This document shows positions 1 to 5,375 of a DNA stretch of 6,667 nucleotides, in pieces. Each line of letters begins with the position of its first letter. Positions within the stretch are counted from its first letter, which is position 1. Origin of the DNA: Chroococcidiopsidaceae cyanobacterium CP_BM_RX_35 (GTDB lineage Bacteria; Cyanobacteriota; Cyanobacteriia; Cyanobacteriales; Chroococcidiopsidaceae); assembly GCA_019242465.1 (NCBI GenBank), contig JAFAVL010000647.1:1-6667 (forward strand), read 5' to 3'. A program made the position numbers and the translations under genes. The notes beneath the pieces were generated by a model. That model made no database searches. It was not told the origin of the DNA and saw nothing but the letters and a program-made list of their open reading frames with translations.

Positions 1-543
1 CTGGTGCAGTAGACGCGGCTCTCTAAACGCCATGCCCTTAATTTGCTCATAGTCTTTGGAGCCTTTGCCTTCAATTGCATAAGCGGCTAGTGTCCAAGGA
101 GCACCGACAAACCCTAGCACAGCAGCGCGGTTGCCCACTTCTGCTCGTAAAGCTTGCAAGATTTGGCGAATAAAGGGCAGTTTTTCTTCTGGTTCAAGGG
201 GATGCAATTGGTCAATTTGCTCTTGACTGCGGATTGGAGGATTGATGATCGGTCCCTTACCTTCAACAATATCCATATCGATCCCAATTCCCGGCAGTGG
301 GGTAACGATATCTGAAAACAAGATCACCCCATCTGGAGCAAAGGCGCGAAATGGTTGCAAAGAAATTTCGATGGCAACTTCTGGGATTTCTGAGCGCTCG
401 CGAAATGAAGGATATTTATCCCGGAGTTCCCGATAAGCTTTCATATATCGACCCGCCTGCCGCATCATCCATACTGGCGGTCGGTCTAGCACTTCATGAC
501 TTGCAGCTCTGAGGAGATAGGGAACTTGGGTTGAAACAGTCAT
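1..543 (-). CDS. hemE: Uroporphyrinogen decarboxylase, N-terminal half (cut by window edge)
   Basis: Cytosolic enzyme that removes four carboxyl groups from uroporphyrinogen III to give coproporphyrinogen III, on the route to heme and chlorophyll. Reading the minus strand from ATG 543-541 gives 181 codons open to the left edge, about half of the usual ~350 residues. Both family signatures are visible: [10 protein letters not shown] at residues 23-32 (substrate-binding arginines) and [16 protein letters not shown] at 144-159. The catalytic aspartate is expected in ILFSDI, as D78. The start is chosen because the family N-terminus (short lead, then LLRAASHE) fits it. No clear Shine-Dalgarno precedes it, only A-rich sequence. 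The glycosyltransferase lies 67 bp upstream on the same strand, so co-transcription is possible, although the functions are unrelated. Identification is firm; the C-terminus cannot be seen. Confidence 0.96.
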   Translation of the reverse strand, partial: MTVSTQVPYLLRAASHEVLDRPPVWMMRQAGRYMKAYRELRDKYPSFRERSEIPEVAIEISLQPFRAFAPDGVILFSDIVTPLPGIGIDMDIVEGKGPIINPPIRSQEQIDQLHPLEPEEKLPFIRQILQALRAEVGNRAAVLGFVGAPWTLAAYAIEGKGSKDYEQIKGMAFREPRLLHQ

Positions 544-578
544 TTAACTTTTTGCCTAAACTTTGTTTTTTATGCATT

Positions 579-591
579 TGCTAGCTTAGCA
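579..591. repeat. Short dyad in the glycosyltransferase-hemE gap
   Basis: TGCTA (579-583) and TAGCA (587-591) are inverted around a three-base centre. The dyad sits 36 bp upstream of the hemE start, between the start codon and the larger stem-loop. It could be a small protein-binding site for hemE control, but five-base arms may arise by chance. Confidence 0.25.
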
Positions 592-617
592 TCCTGGAGT
601 TACGGGCAACTCAGGAT
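591..617 (-). other. Stem-loop over the glycosyltransferase stop codon
   Basis: Ten-base-pair dyad: arms ATCCT+GAGTT (591-595, 597-601) and AACTC+AGGAT (608-617), with one bulged base at 596 and a six-base loop at 602-607. In the minus-strand transcript it spans the glycosyltransferase stop codon (613-611) and precedes hemE. No T-tract follows, so it is not a classic intrinsic terminator. It could be a processing or stability hairpin, or a weak terminator. The structure is seen directly; the role is inferred. Confidence 0.5.
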
Positions 618-1708
618 ACCTTAGCTTCAGGAATCGCTACCGTTTGGAACCAAGTTTCAAATCGATCTCCCAAGGCTTTTAAGGAGTATTCAGTTTCGGC
701 TTGTTGGCGGCAGACGTGGCGGTCGATTTCATCTAGCCGAGCGATCGCTTCTATCAAGCCAGTCACACTATCTGGCTCCACTAAAAAGCCCGTTTGCCCA
801 TCCTGAATAATTTCAGCTGGACCGCCACGTCGATAGGCAATCACTGGCACACCACAAGCCAGCGCTTCAATCGCTACATTCCCGAATGCCTCCATCCAAC
901 GGGGTGTCATTAACAGTGCCCGGCACTGGCGCAGTTCCTGTTGTAGTTCAGCGGTGGGGAGAAACCCCAGGTATTCAATCGGTGCATCTGGGTAGTCTTG
1001 GCGAATCTGCTGCCAGTAGCTTCGCTCCTGAATCTTGCCCATAATTTTTAGAGGAATGTCTGCAATTTGCGCTGCTGCTACGGCATCCTCCAAACCCTTT
1101 TCTGCAGCAATCCGACCTAACCAGGCTAAGCAGGGTTGCGGTTGAGGGCAAAACTGATAAAGGGATAGATCAATGCCACTACCCAAGATTGGACAATGCT
1201 GGTTAATGGCAAAAGTTGCTGCCTGTGATCGAGTGTAGAAGCCAACTGTACCAGGAAACTGAGCGGCTACTTGGGCAATAATCTGATCCATTGCCTCATA
1301 GAGCGAACCCATGCTCACAAAATGGGCAATCGGACGGGTGAAGAAGGGCGTTAGGTAGAACGGCAACCAATCGTAGGCAAAATTAACAATGAGGTCGTAA
1401 TCGGCTTGAACCTGACGAGCGTACTCCCACATATTTGCCAACACCGAATCTCCCGGCATCATGATTGGGTCGATGCGTTCCTGGCTTTGGGCAATAGTTT
1501 GTAGGCAGCCATGGATCTCGACTAAAGGGATTGAGGCAATTGTTGAGCCTTGAGGAGCGACAACCTGGAGCGTATGTCCCCGCCTACTCAACTCTTGGGC
1601 GATGTTATACAAGCTCAATTCAACCCCACCACCCAGTCCAGTACCGAGCGGTCCAACAGGAGTGGAAATAAAAAGTAGTTTTAGAGAGTGAGGAGGAAAA
1701 TTGGTCAA
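611..1708 (-). CDS. Glycosyltransferase family 4-like protein
   Basis: Predicted GT-B fold, retaining glycosyltransferase of 365 residues that transfers a sugar from a nucleotide-sugar donor; the acceptor is unknown. The N-terminal domain opens with LLFISTPVGPLG and a GGGVE loop at residues 26-30, typical of the GT4 acceptor-side fold. The C-terminal Glycos_transf_1 domain shows WLGRIAAEKG (196-205) and the E-x7-E motif EAFGNVAIE (E273, E281), followed by ACGVPVIAYRRGGPAEII. No signal peptide or membrane segment is evident, so it is probably cytosolic or membrane-peripheral. Start: I chose TTG 1708-1706, which leaves about ten residues before the first beta strand. The frame stays open to an upstream ATG at 1789, but that extension would run antisense into the ankyrin gene and has no ribosome site. 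No good promoter is visible. It could act in cell-surface polysaccharide or glycolipid synthesis; the sequence does not decide which. Confidence 0.85.
   Translation of the reverse strand: MTNFPPHSLKLLFISTPVGPLGTGLGGGVELSLYNIAQELSRRGHTLQVVAPQGSTIASIPLVEIHGCLQTIAQSQERIDPIMMPGDSVLANMWEYARQVQADYDLIVNFAYDWLPFYLTPFFTRPIAHFVSMGSLYEAMDQIIAQVAAQFPGTVGFYTRSQAATFAINQHCPILGSGIDLSLYQFCPQPQPCLAWLGRIAAEKGLEDAVAAAQIADIPLKIMGKIQERSYWQQIRQDYPDAPIEYLGFLPTAELQQELRQCRALLMTPRWMEAFGNVAIEALACGVPVIAYRRGGPAEIIQDGQTGFLVEPDSVTGLIEAIARLDEIDRHVCRQQAETEYSLKALGDRFETWFQTVAIPEAKVS
741..748. repeat. HIP1 octamer
   Basis: GCGATCGC, the highly iterated palindrome of many cyanobacterial genomes, here inside the glycosyltransferase coding sequence. 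Confidence 0.8.
1691..1697 (+). promoter_or_regulatory. Candidate Shine-Dalgarno of the ankyrin gene
   Basis: AGGAGGA is a near-perfect Shine-Dalgarno sequence on the plus strand. It lies 3-4 bases before an in-frame TTG (1701) and 12-13 bases before an in-frame ATG (1710), so it argues for a start earlier than ATG 1737. It sits inside the 5' end of the opposing glycosyltransferase coding sequence. The stretch TCCTCCT at 1742-1748 is its exact complement. Confidence 0.45.
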
Positions 1709-1718
1709 GATGAATAGG

Positions 1719-1724
1719 TATAAT
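1719..1724 (+). promoter_or_regulatory. TATAAT box at the ankyrin/glycosyltransferase junction
   Basis: A perfect TATAAT on the plus strand between the alternative ankyrin starts ATG 1710 and ATG 1737. No matching -35 lies 16-18 bp upstream. If used, transcription would begin near 1731 and give an almost leaderless mRNA starting at ATG 1737. An overlapping TATTAT is present on the minus strand (1725-1720), equally close to the glycosyltransferase start. This is a weak promoter candidate; it could simply be AT-rich codons. Confidence 0.25.
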
Positions 1725-1736
1725 AATGCGTTAGAT

Positions 1737-3233
1737 ATGACTCCTCCTAAAGATATCTCATTAATCCGGGCGGCTAGAAGTGGTGACATCAAGCAGGTTC
1801 AGATGCTAGTCGCTCAAGGTGCTGATGTCAATGCCAGCGATCACGATGGCACCACGGCTTTGATGTTTGCTGCCCAAGCGGGCTACACCGAGATTGTCCG
1901 CACTCTGATTGCCGCAGGTGCTGATATTAATTTGCCAAGAAAATTATTTGGCGTCACAGCTTTGATGTTAGCAGCCGCCAATCATCAAATTGATATCCTC
2001 CAGACTCTGATTGCCAATGGTGCTGAAGTGAACGCTAAGAATGACGACAGGAGTACAGCATTGATGGTAGCAGCTTTGAAAGGTGATGCTGATGCGGTCA
2101 AAATTCTCCTGGATGCGGGTGCGGATATCAAAATTAAAGATCGGGATGAGGATACCGCCTTAAACGTCGCTGTCCAGCACGGACATAGTAGTGTAGTGCA
2201 AGCATTGCTGGCTGCGGGGGCTAATTTAAATGAAACCAGACGGGGCAAGACGGCTTTGACCTTAGCGGCGAACTCTGGACACACTCAAACAGTGAGGGTG
2301 TTATTAGACCATGGGGCAGCGGTGAATGGTAAAAACGTGGATGGCAGCAGTGCTCTCATGCAAGCAGCAAGTGCTGGTTACTTACCTATTGTCCAGCTAC
2401 TTTTAGCTAAAGGTGCTCAAGTCAATGCGAAAGATCAGGAGGGGGAAACAGCCTTAACGTTGAGTGCCGATCGCGGTCATGTTGAAGTTGTGCGAGCACT
2501 TCTGGAGGCGGGAGCTGATGTCTTAGCCAAAAATCAGGATGGTGGTACAGCGCTATTGCCAGCAGCGGCTTCTGGACAGGTAGAGATAGTGGCGGCTTTA
2601 CTAGACAAAGGTGCAGAGATCAATGCCACAGACAAAGATAGTGAAACAGCCCTCCATCTTGCTGCGGTAGAAGGCTATACCGATGTTGTAGCAGTCTTAC
2701 TTGCTCACGGGGCTGATATCCAAGTTAGAAATCATTTAGGCGATACACCTTTATTGGTAGCCGCGTTGCAGGGACATAGCCAAGTTGTGGAGACGTTGTT
2801 GCATCGGCAAGAGACACAACAAATAGATGCTGGTCTAAACGCCAAAAACTTTGGCGAGACACCTCTAACCCTAGCAGCAGCACAAGGTCAGACAGAGACG
2901 GTCAAGGTATTGCTAGCTCATGGGGCTGATGCTGATACCACAGCAGACGATGGCAAAACCGCCTTGATGAAAGCAGCAGATCGGAATCATATTGGTGTTA
3001 TACAAAACCTTTTAGCAAAAGGGGCAGATGTGAATCTACAGGATTTAGATGGGGCAACGGCTTTAATGTGGGCAGCTCATCGAGGTTATGTGGGTGCTGT
3101 TGAGCTGTTAATAGACGCTGGGGCAGATGTGAATTTGAAAAATCGGGGTGGCTATACAGCTTTGAGGATTGCAGAATTTAATGGGTACAGGCATGTCGTG
3201 CAGTCCCTGCTTCGGGCTGGAGCGCAGGAATAA
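1737..3233 (+). CDS. Ankyrin-repeat protein, about 15 repeats
   Basis: A 498-residue protein made almost wholly of ankyrin repeats, a helical solenoid that binds other proteins; the partner is unknown. From M1 at 1737 I count a degenerate capping repeat (about 6-36), thirteen complete repeats, and a shortened last repeat (471-498). Typical units read DGxTALMxAAxxGHxxVVxxLLxxGADVNAK, and most are exactly 33 residues. Exceptions are repeat 2 (34), repeat 5 (32) and repeat 11 (334-371, 38 residues), which has a longer loop around HRQETQQIDAG. There is no signal peptide, membrane segment or catalytic domain, so it is probably cytosolic. Start: ATG 1737 gives the short lead before SLIRAARSGD that I recall for cyanobacterial relatives, but a strong Shine-Dalgarno at 1691-1697 favours TTG 1701 or ATG 1710, adding 12 or 9 residues. 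It is divergent from the glycosyltransferase and ends 2 bp from the response regulator stop. The architecture is certain, the role unknown. Confidence 0.9.
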   Translation: MTPPKDISLIRAARSGDIKQVQMLVAQGADVNASDHDGTTALMFAAQAGYTEIVRTLIAAGADINLPRKLFGVTALMLAAANHQIDILQTLIANGAEVNAKNDDRSTALMVAALKGDADAVKILLDAGADIKIKDRDEDTALNVAVQHGHSSVVQALLAAGANLNETRRGKTALTLAANSGHTQTVRVLLDHGAAVNGKNVDGSSALMQAASAGYLPIVQLLLAKGAQVNAKDQEGETALTLSADRGHVEVVRALLEAGADVLAKNQDGGTALLPAAASGQVEIVAALLDKGAEINATDKDSETALHLAAVEGYTDVVAVLLAHGADIQVRNHLGDTPLLVAALQGHSQVVETLLHRQETQQIDAGLNAKNFGETPLTLAAAQGQTETVKVLLAHGADADTTADDGKTALMKAADRNHIGVIQNLLAKGADVNLQDLDGATALMWAAHRGYVGAVELLIDAGADVNLKNRGGYTALRIAEFNGYRHVVQSLLRAGAQE

Positions 3234-3235
3234 CT

Positions 3236-3781
3236 TCACTCTCTGTTGTGCTGAATCAACATCAAAATCTGAGATAACTGTTGCTTCAAGACATCAATTT
3301 CTGCCTGCATCTGGGCAATTTTGTCATTCAGCACCTGGAGCTCGTCCGTTTGTGCCATCGGAGCAGTTGCGGCTGGAGCCACTTTGACTGCCGCTGCCCT
3401 TGGCTGTTTGACCTTAGTCATTGCGGCTCTGATAGCTAAGACCAGTTCCTTCTGATCGAAGGGCTTCAAAATAAATTCAAAATGCTCAAACGGCTCCTGG
3501 ATTTTCTCCGTCACCTCTTCCTTACGACCTGACATTAACACCAGGGGAATCTTCTGTAGCTCAGAATTTTGCTGAATTTGCTGAAAAACCTCCCAACCGC
3601 TCAGTTTAGGTAATAGGAAATCCAGCATAATCAGGTTTGGGCGTTCCTCGCGAATTAAGTTAAGTCCTTCAAGACCATCTTTGGCTTCTAAGACTTGAAA
3701 GTTACCTGGAGGTAACATTTCTCGGACTCGTAACCGAATCACGCGACTATCATCGATAACTACGATTTTGCGACTTGCCAT
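3236..3781 (-). CDS. Response regulator: receiver domain plus C-terminal coiled coil
   Basis: A 181-residue two-component receiver protein. The REC domain (about 4-122) has the acidic pair D10-D11, the phospho-accepting D54 in LIMLDFLLP, S84 in LMSG at the switch position, F103 as the aromatic switch and K106 in KPF. All residues needed for phosphorylation by a histidine kinase are therefore present. An Ala/Pro/Lys-rich linker (about 125-145) leads to a coiled coil. Hydrophobic residues at 148, 151, 155, 158, 162, 165, 169, 172 and 176 follow a clean 3-4 heptad spacing. There is no DNA-binding or enzymatic output domain, so output is probably by protein contact or oligomerisation. The ATG at 3781 is supported by GAGGAG (3794-3789 on the minus strand), 7 bases upstream. 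No histidine kinase lies nearby, so the partner is elsewhere. It converges on the ankyrin gene with stop codons 2 bp apart. Confidence 0.92.
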   Translation of the reverse strand: MASRKIVVIDDSRVIRLRVREMLPPGNFQVLEAKDGLEGLNLIREERPNLIMLDFLLPKLSGWEVFQQIQQNSELQKIPLVLMSGRKEEVTEKIQEPFEHFEFILKPFDQKELVLAIRAAMTKVKQPRAAAVKVAPAATAPMAQTDELQVLNDKIAQMQAEIDVLKQQLSQILMLIQHNRE

Positions 3782-3788
3782 TACTGAA

Positions 3789-3794
3789 CTCCTC
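3789..3794 (-). promoter_or_regulatory. Ribosome binding site of the response regulator
   Basis: GAGGAG on the minus strand, seven bases before ATG 3781. It is a good match in position and sequence and fixes this start. Confidence 0.7.
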
Positions 3795-3815
3795 TAGCAG
3801 TAAATTTTAAGTGAG

Positions 3816-3821
3816 ATAGTA
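3816..3821 (-). promoter_or_regulatory. Candidate -10 box for the response regulator
   Basis: TACTAT on the minus strand (3821-3816), about 35 bp upstream of ATG 3781, would give a leader of roughly 28 bases containing the ribosome site. The -35 position (GTTTTA, 3844-3839, 17-bp spacer) is poor, which fits an activator-dependent promoter or a false match. Confidence 0.35.
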
Positions 3822-3823
3822 GG

Positions 3824-3836
3824 GTTGCTGAGCAAC
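3824..3836. repeat. Perfect 13-bp palindrome, possible operator
   Basis: GTTGCT-G-AGCAAC: six-base arms around a single central base, too tight for an RNA hairpin and so more like a dimeric DNA-binding site. It lies 2 bp upstream of the candidate -10 box of the response regulator, inside the putative spacer. A regulator bound here could block or distort the promoter. The regulator is unknown. Confidence 0.4.
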
Positions 3837-3946
3837 GATAAAACTTTCTTTTCTAAGTTTTGTAGTATGCTTGAATATAAACAAATCAACGAACTACACG
3901 CTCCATAAATGCTGTTTTGTAGCAGAATTTTCCCACGACTACTTGA

Positions 3947-3972
3947 TGCCAACCCTCCAAGGGAAGTTGGCA
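3947..3972. repeat. Inverted repeat TGCCAAC/GTTGGCA
   Basis: Perfect seven-base arms (3947-3953 and 3966-3972) separated by 12 bases. It lies about 140 bp upstream of lipA and 165 bp upstream of the response regulator. No T-tract follows on either strand, so it is not a terminator. It could be a distal operator or part of a short untranslated RNA structure. Confidence 0.35.
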
Positions 3973-4052
3973 GTCCTGTAATAAAACTATGAGGTAAGGC
4001 TAACACTGTCTCTAATTCCGGTTCTAGCGCAATTCCACTGAATAATTGTGCT

Positions 4053-4081
4053 TTGATTCACATTTAAACTAAACCTAACTT
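4053..4081 (+). promoter_or_regulatory. lipA: Weak candidate lipA promoter
   Basis: TTGATT (4053-4058) and TAACTT (4076-4081) are separated by 17 bp, 29 bp before the lipA ATG. The -35 is fair and the -10 is poor. TATATC at 4085-4090 is an alternative -10 without a good -35. Only the spacing supports this call. Confidence 0.25.
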
Positions 4082-4110
4082 CAGTATATCTACGGTTTGT
4101 TAGCGAGAGA

Positions 4111-5097
4111 ATGACTCAATCACCTGCTACCCATTCCAACTCTAAAATCAAGCTTGCAAAAGTGGCCCCACCCCGGCAGAACGTTGAGGCGATGCCAACC
4201 TGGTTGCGCCGCTCAATTGGTAAAGCTAGTGAACTTTCGACAGTACAAAGAATTATCAAGCAAAGACAAATCCATACAATCTGTGAAGAGGGGCGTTGTC
4301 CTAACCGAGGTGAGTGCTATGCCAAGCAGACAGCAACTTTCTTGCTCATGGGACCGACCTGTACGCGGTCTTGCGGCTTTTGTCAAGTAGATAAGGGTCA
4401 TGCACCTATGCCTTTGGATCTCAAGGAACCGCAGAAGGTAGCGGAGTCAGTGCAGTTGTTGGGATTACGTTACGTAGTGCTAACTTCTGTGGCGCGTGAC
4501 GATCTACCTGATGGAGGGGCTAGCTGGTTTGTGACAACGATGACAGCTATTCGCCAACTGAATGCGGAAACTCAACGTTTCGCCCGAGGCGGCTCCGGCG
4601 ACTGCGTTGAGCCAGCTCTAATAGAGGTACTGACACCAGATTTTTGGGGTGGTGCAGGTGATGGGATAACCAGCCAACGCCAACGTATTGCTACAGTAAC
4701 CCATGCTAGACCAGCTTGTTATAACCACAATATTGAGACGGTGCGGCGGTTGCAAGGTCCGGTGCGACGAGGAGCTAAGTACGAACGCTCGCTCCAAGTG
4801 CTTCAGATAGTTAAAGAGTTGGATGTCACCATTCCCACTAAATCTGGACTGATGTTGGGACATGGTGAAACTAGAGATGAAGTCGTCGAGACTATGGCGG
4901 ACTTACGAGCAGTGGGTTGCGATCGCTTGACGCTGGGTCAGTATATGCGTCCCTCATTAGCTCATCTACCAGTCCAAAAATATTGGACCCCGGCAGAATT
5001 TGACCAGCTGGGGGCAATTGCACGAGAGATGGGCTTTACTCACGTCCGTTCTGGTCCCCTAGTTCGCAGTTCTTACCATGCAGGAGAAAGCGAGTAG
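4111..5097 (+). CDS. lipA: Lipoyl synthase (radical SAM)
   Basis: Cytosolic radical-SAM enzyme that inserts two sulfur atoms at C6 and C8 of the octanoyl chain on lipoyl domains, giving the lipoyl cofactor of pyruvate dehydrogenase-type complexes and glycine cleavage. The protein is 328 residues. The auxiliary cluster cysteines are C58, C63 and C69 (C-x4-C-x5-C), the radical-SAM cluster is C84, C88 and C91 (CTRSCGFC), and the C-terminal RSSYH (319-323) carries the serine ligand of the auxiliary cluster. Other hallmarks are [24 protein letters not shown] and TLGQYMRPS. Oddity: compared with my memory of other LipA, where N-x-x-T-x runs straight into IEVLTPDF, residues 156-170 are extra and coincide with a GC-rich palindrome (4571-4611). 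The frame and all catalytic residues are kept, so it is probably functional. The ATG at 4111 has only a weak GAGAGA upstream. The 3' end overlaps the opposing cobJ remnant by 25 bp. Confidence 0.96.
   Translation: MTQSPATHSNSKIKLAKVAPPRQNVEAMPTWLRRSIGKASELSTVQRIIKQRQIHTICEEGRCPNRGECYAKQTATFLLMGPTCTRSCGFCQVDKGHAPMPLDLKEPQKVAESVQLLGLRYVVLTSVARDDLPDGGASWFVTTMTAIRQLNAETQRFARGGSGDCVEPALIEVLTPDFWGGAGDGITSQRQRIATVTHARPACYNHNIETVRRLQGPVRRGAKYERSLQVLQIVKELDVTIPTKSGLMLGHGETRDEVVETMADLRAVGCDRLTLGQYMRPSLAHLPVQKYWTPAEFDQLGAIAREMGFTHVRSGPLVRSSYHAGESE
4571..4611 (+). repeat. GC-rich palindromic element inserted in frame in lipA
   Basis: A 41-bp imperfect palindrome. Outer arms are CTCAACG (4571-4577) and CGTTGAG (4605-4611); inner pairs are CGCC/GGCG (4581-4584, 4597-4600) and GAG/CTC (4586-4588, 4593-4595) around a GCGG loop. 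It falls on the stretch of LipA that looks extra relative to the family (codons 156-170, 4576-4620, 45 bp) and is more GC-rich than the flanking codons. Cyanobacteria are known to carry small dispersed palindromic repeats that sometimes sit inside genes in frame. This fits that behaviour, but only one copy is visible here. Confidence 0.55.
4919..4926. repeat. HIP1 octamer
   Basis: GCGATCGC within lipA, covering the codons for the Cys-Asp-Arg of VGCDRLTLG. Confidence 0.8.
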
Positions 5098-5375
5098 CCC
5101 CTTGGCGTAATCATCCAGTCACCGTAAGTGCGGGTACTGCAATTGCCAATTAAAACAGTGGTCAGCATATCAATGGGAACATCAAGCAGCTTTTCTAGTG
5201 TGGTGAGGGTGATTTGTTCGTCTTGCCGATAGGCAGAGCGCACGACCGCTACAGGAGTTTTGGGGTTGCGGTGGTTCAGGAAGATGCTTTGTGCAATAGC
5301 TAGTTGCTGGGTACGTGTCTGGGATCGCGGATTGTAAATTGCTGTGACAAAATCAGCCGTCGCTGCTGCTGTTAA
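5073..5375 (-). pseudogene. cobJ: CobJ C-terminal remainder, out of frame after a one-base loss
   Basis: Minus-strand frame of 100 residues that continues CobJ immediately after the frame break. It starts with LTAAATADFVTAIYNPRS and contains the conserved TPVAVVRSAYR and TTVLIGNCSTRTYGDWM of the precorrin methyltransferase C-terminal domain, ending in RGYSLSPAW at TAA 5075-5073. It has no start codon or ribosome site at its beginning, so it would be made only by frameshifting from the upstream frame or if the missing base is a sequencing error. Its last 25 bp overlap the end of lipA on the opposite strand; the lipA bases there encode the conserved SSYHAGE tail. Homology is clear. Whether this is a dead gene end or part of an intact gene depends on the frameshift being real. 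Confidence 0.85.

Larger units (their letters stand above)
3782..4110. other. 329-bp divergent intergenic region (response regulator / lipA)
   Basis: This is the only long non-coding stretch in the window. It separates the minus-strand response regulator from plus-strand lipA and must hold promoters for both. It is AT-rich and contains the response regulator ribosome site, a 13-bp palindrome (3824-3836) next to a TACTAT box, a 7-bp-arm dyad (3947-3972) and a weak promoter-like pair before lipA. A 70-codon minus-strand frame (4006-3794) crosses it, but it shows no recognisable domain and runs over the regulator's ribosome site, so I treat the region as non-coding. Confidence 0.7.

Noticed and set aside
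242..436. Plus-strand 64-codon frame
   Set aside because: It lies wholly antisense to hemE, whose minus-strand reading is unmistakable; no ribosome site or recognisable product.
561..571. T-rich run CTTTGTTTTTT as an intrinsic terminator
   Set aside because: On the plus strand no gene precedes it, and on the minus strand it is an A run downstream of the hairpin, so it does not form a terminator.
1709..1792. N-terminal extension of the glycosyltransferase to TTG 1792 or ATG 1789
   Set aside because: The added 28 residues have no family counterpart, no ribosome site precedes them, and they run antisense into the first ankyrin repeat.
1985..2284. Minus-strand 99-codon frame inside the ankyrin gene
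   Set aside because: The regular codon pattern of the ankyrin repeats opens a shadow frame; the product (Ala/Ser-rich, no domain) looks like a complement artefact.
3169..3387. Plus-strand 72-codon frame across the ankyrin/response-regulator junction
   Set aside because: It overlaps two well-supported genes in other frames and has no recognisable content.
3794..4006. Minus-strand 70-codon frame upstream of the response regulator
   Set aside because: Low-complexity Ser/Leu product without a family match; it ends on the regulator's ribosome site and would read through its likely promoter and the 13-bp palindrome.
4154..4863. Short frames on both strands within lipA (4154-4390 plus, 4213-4401 and 4618-4863 minus)
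   Set aside because: All lie inside a gene with complete radical-SAM motifs and show no independent start signals.
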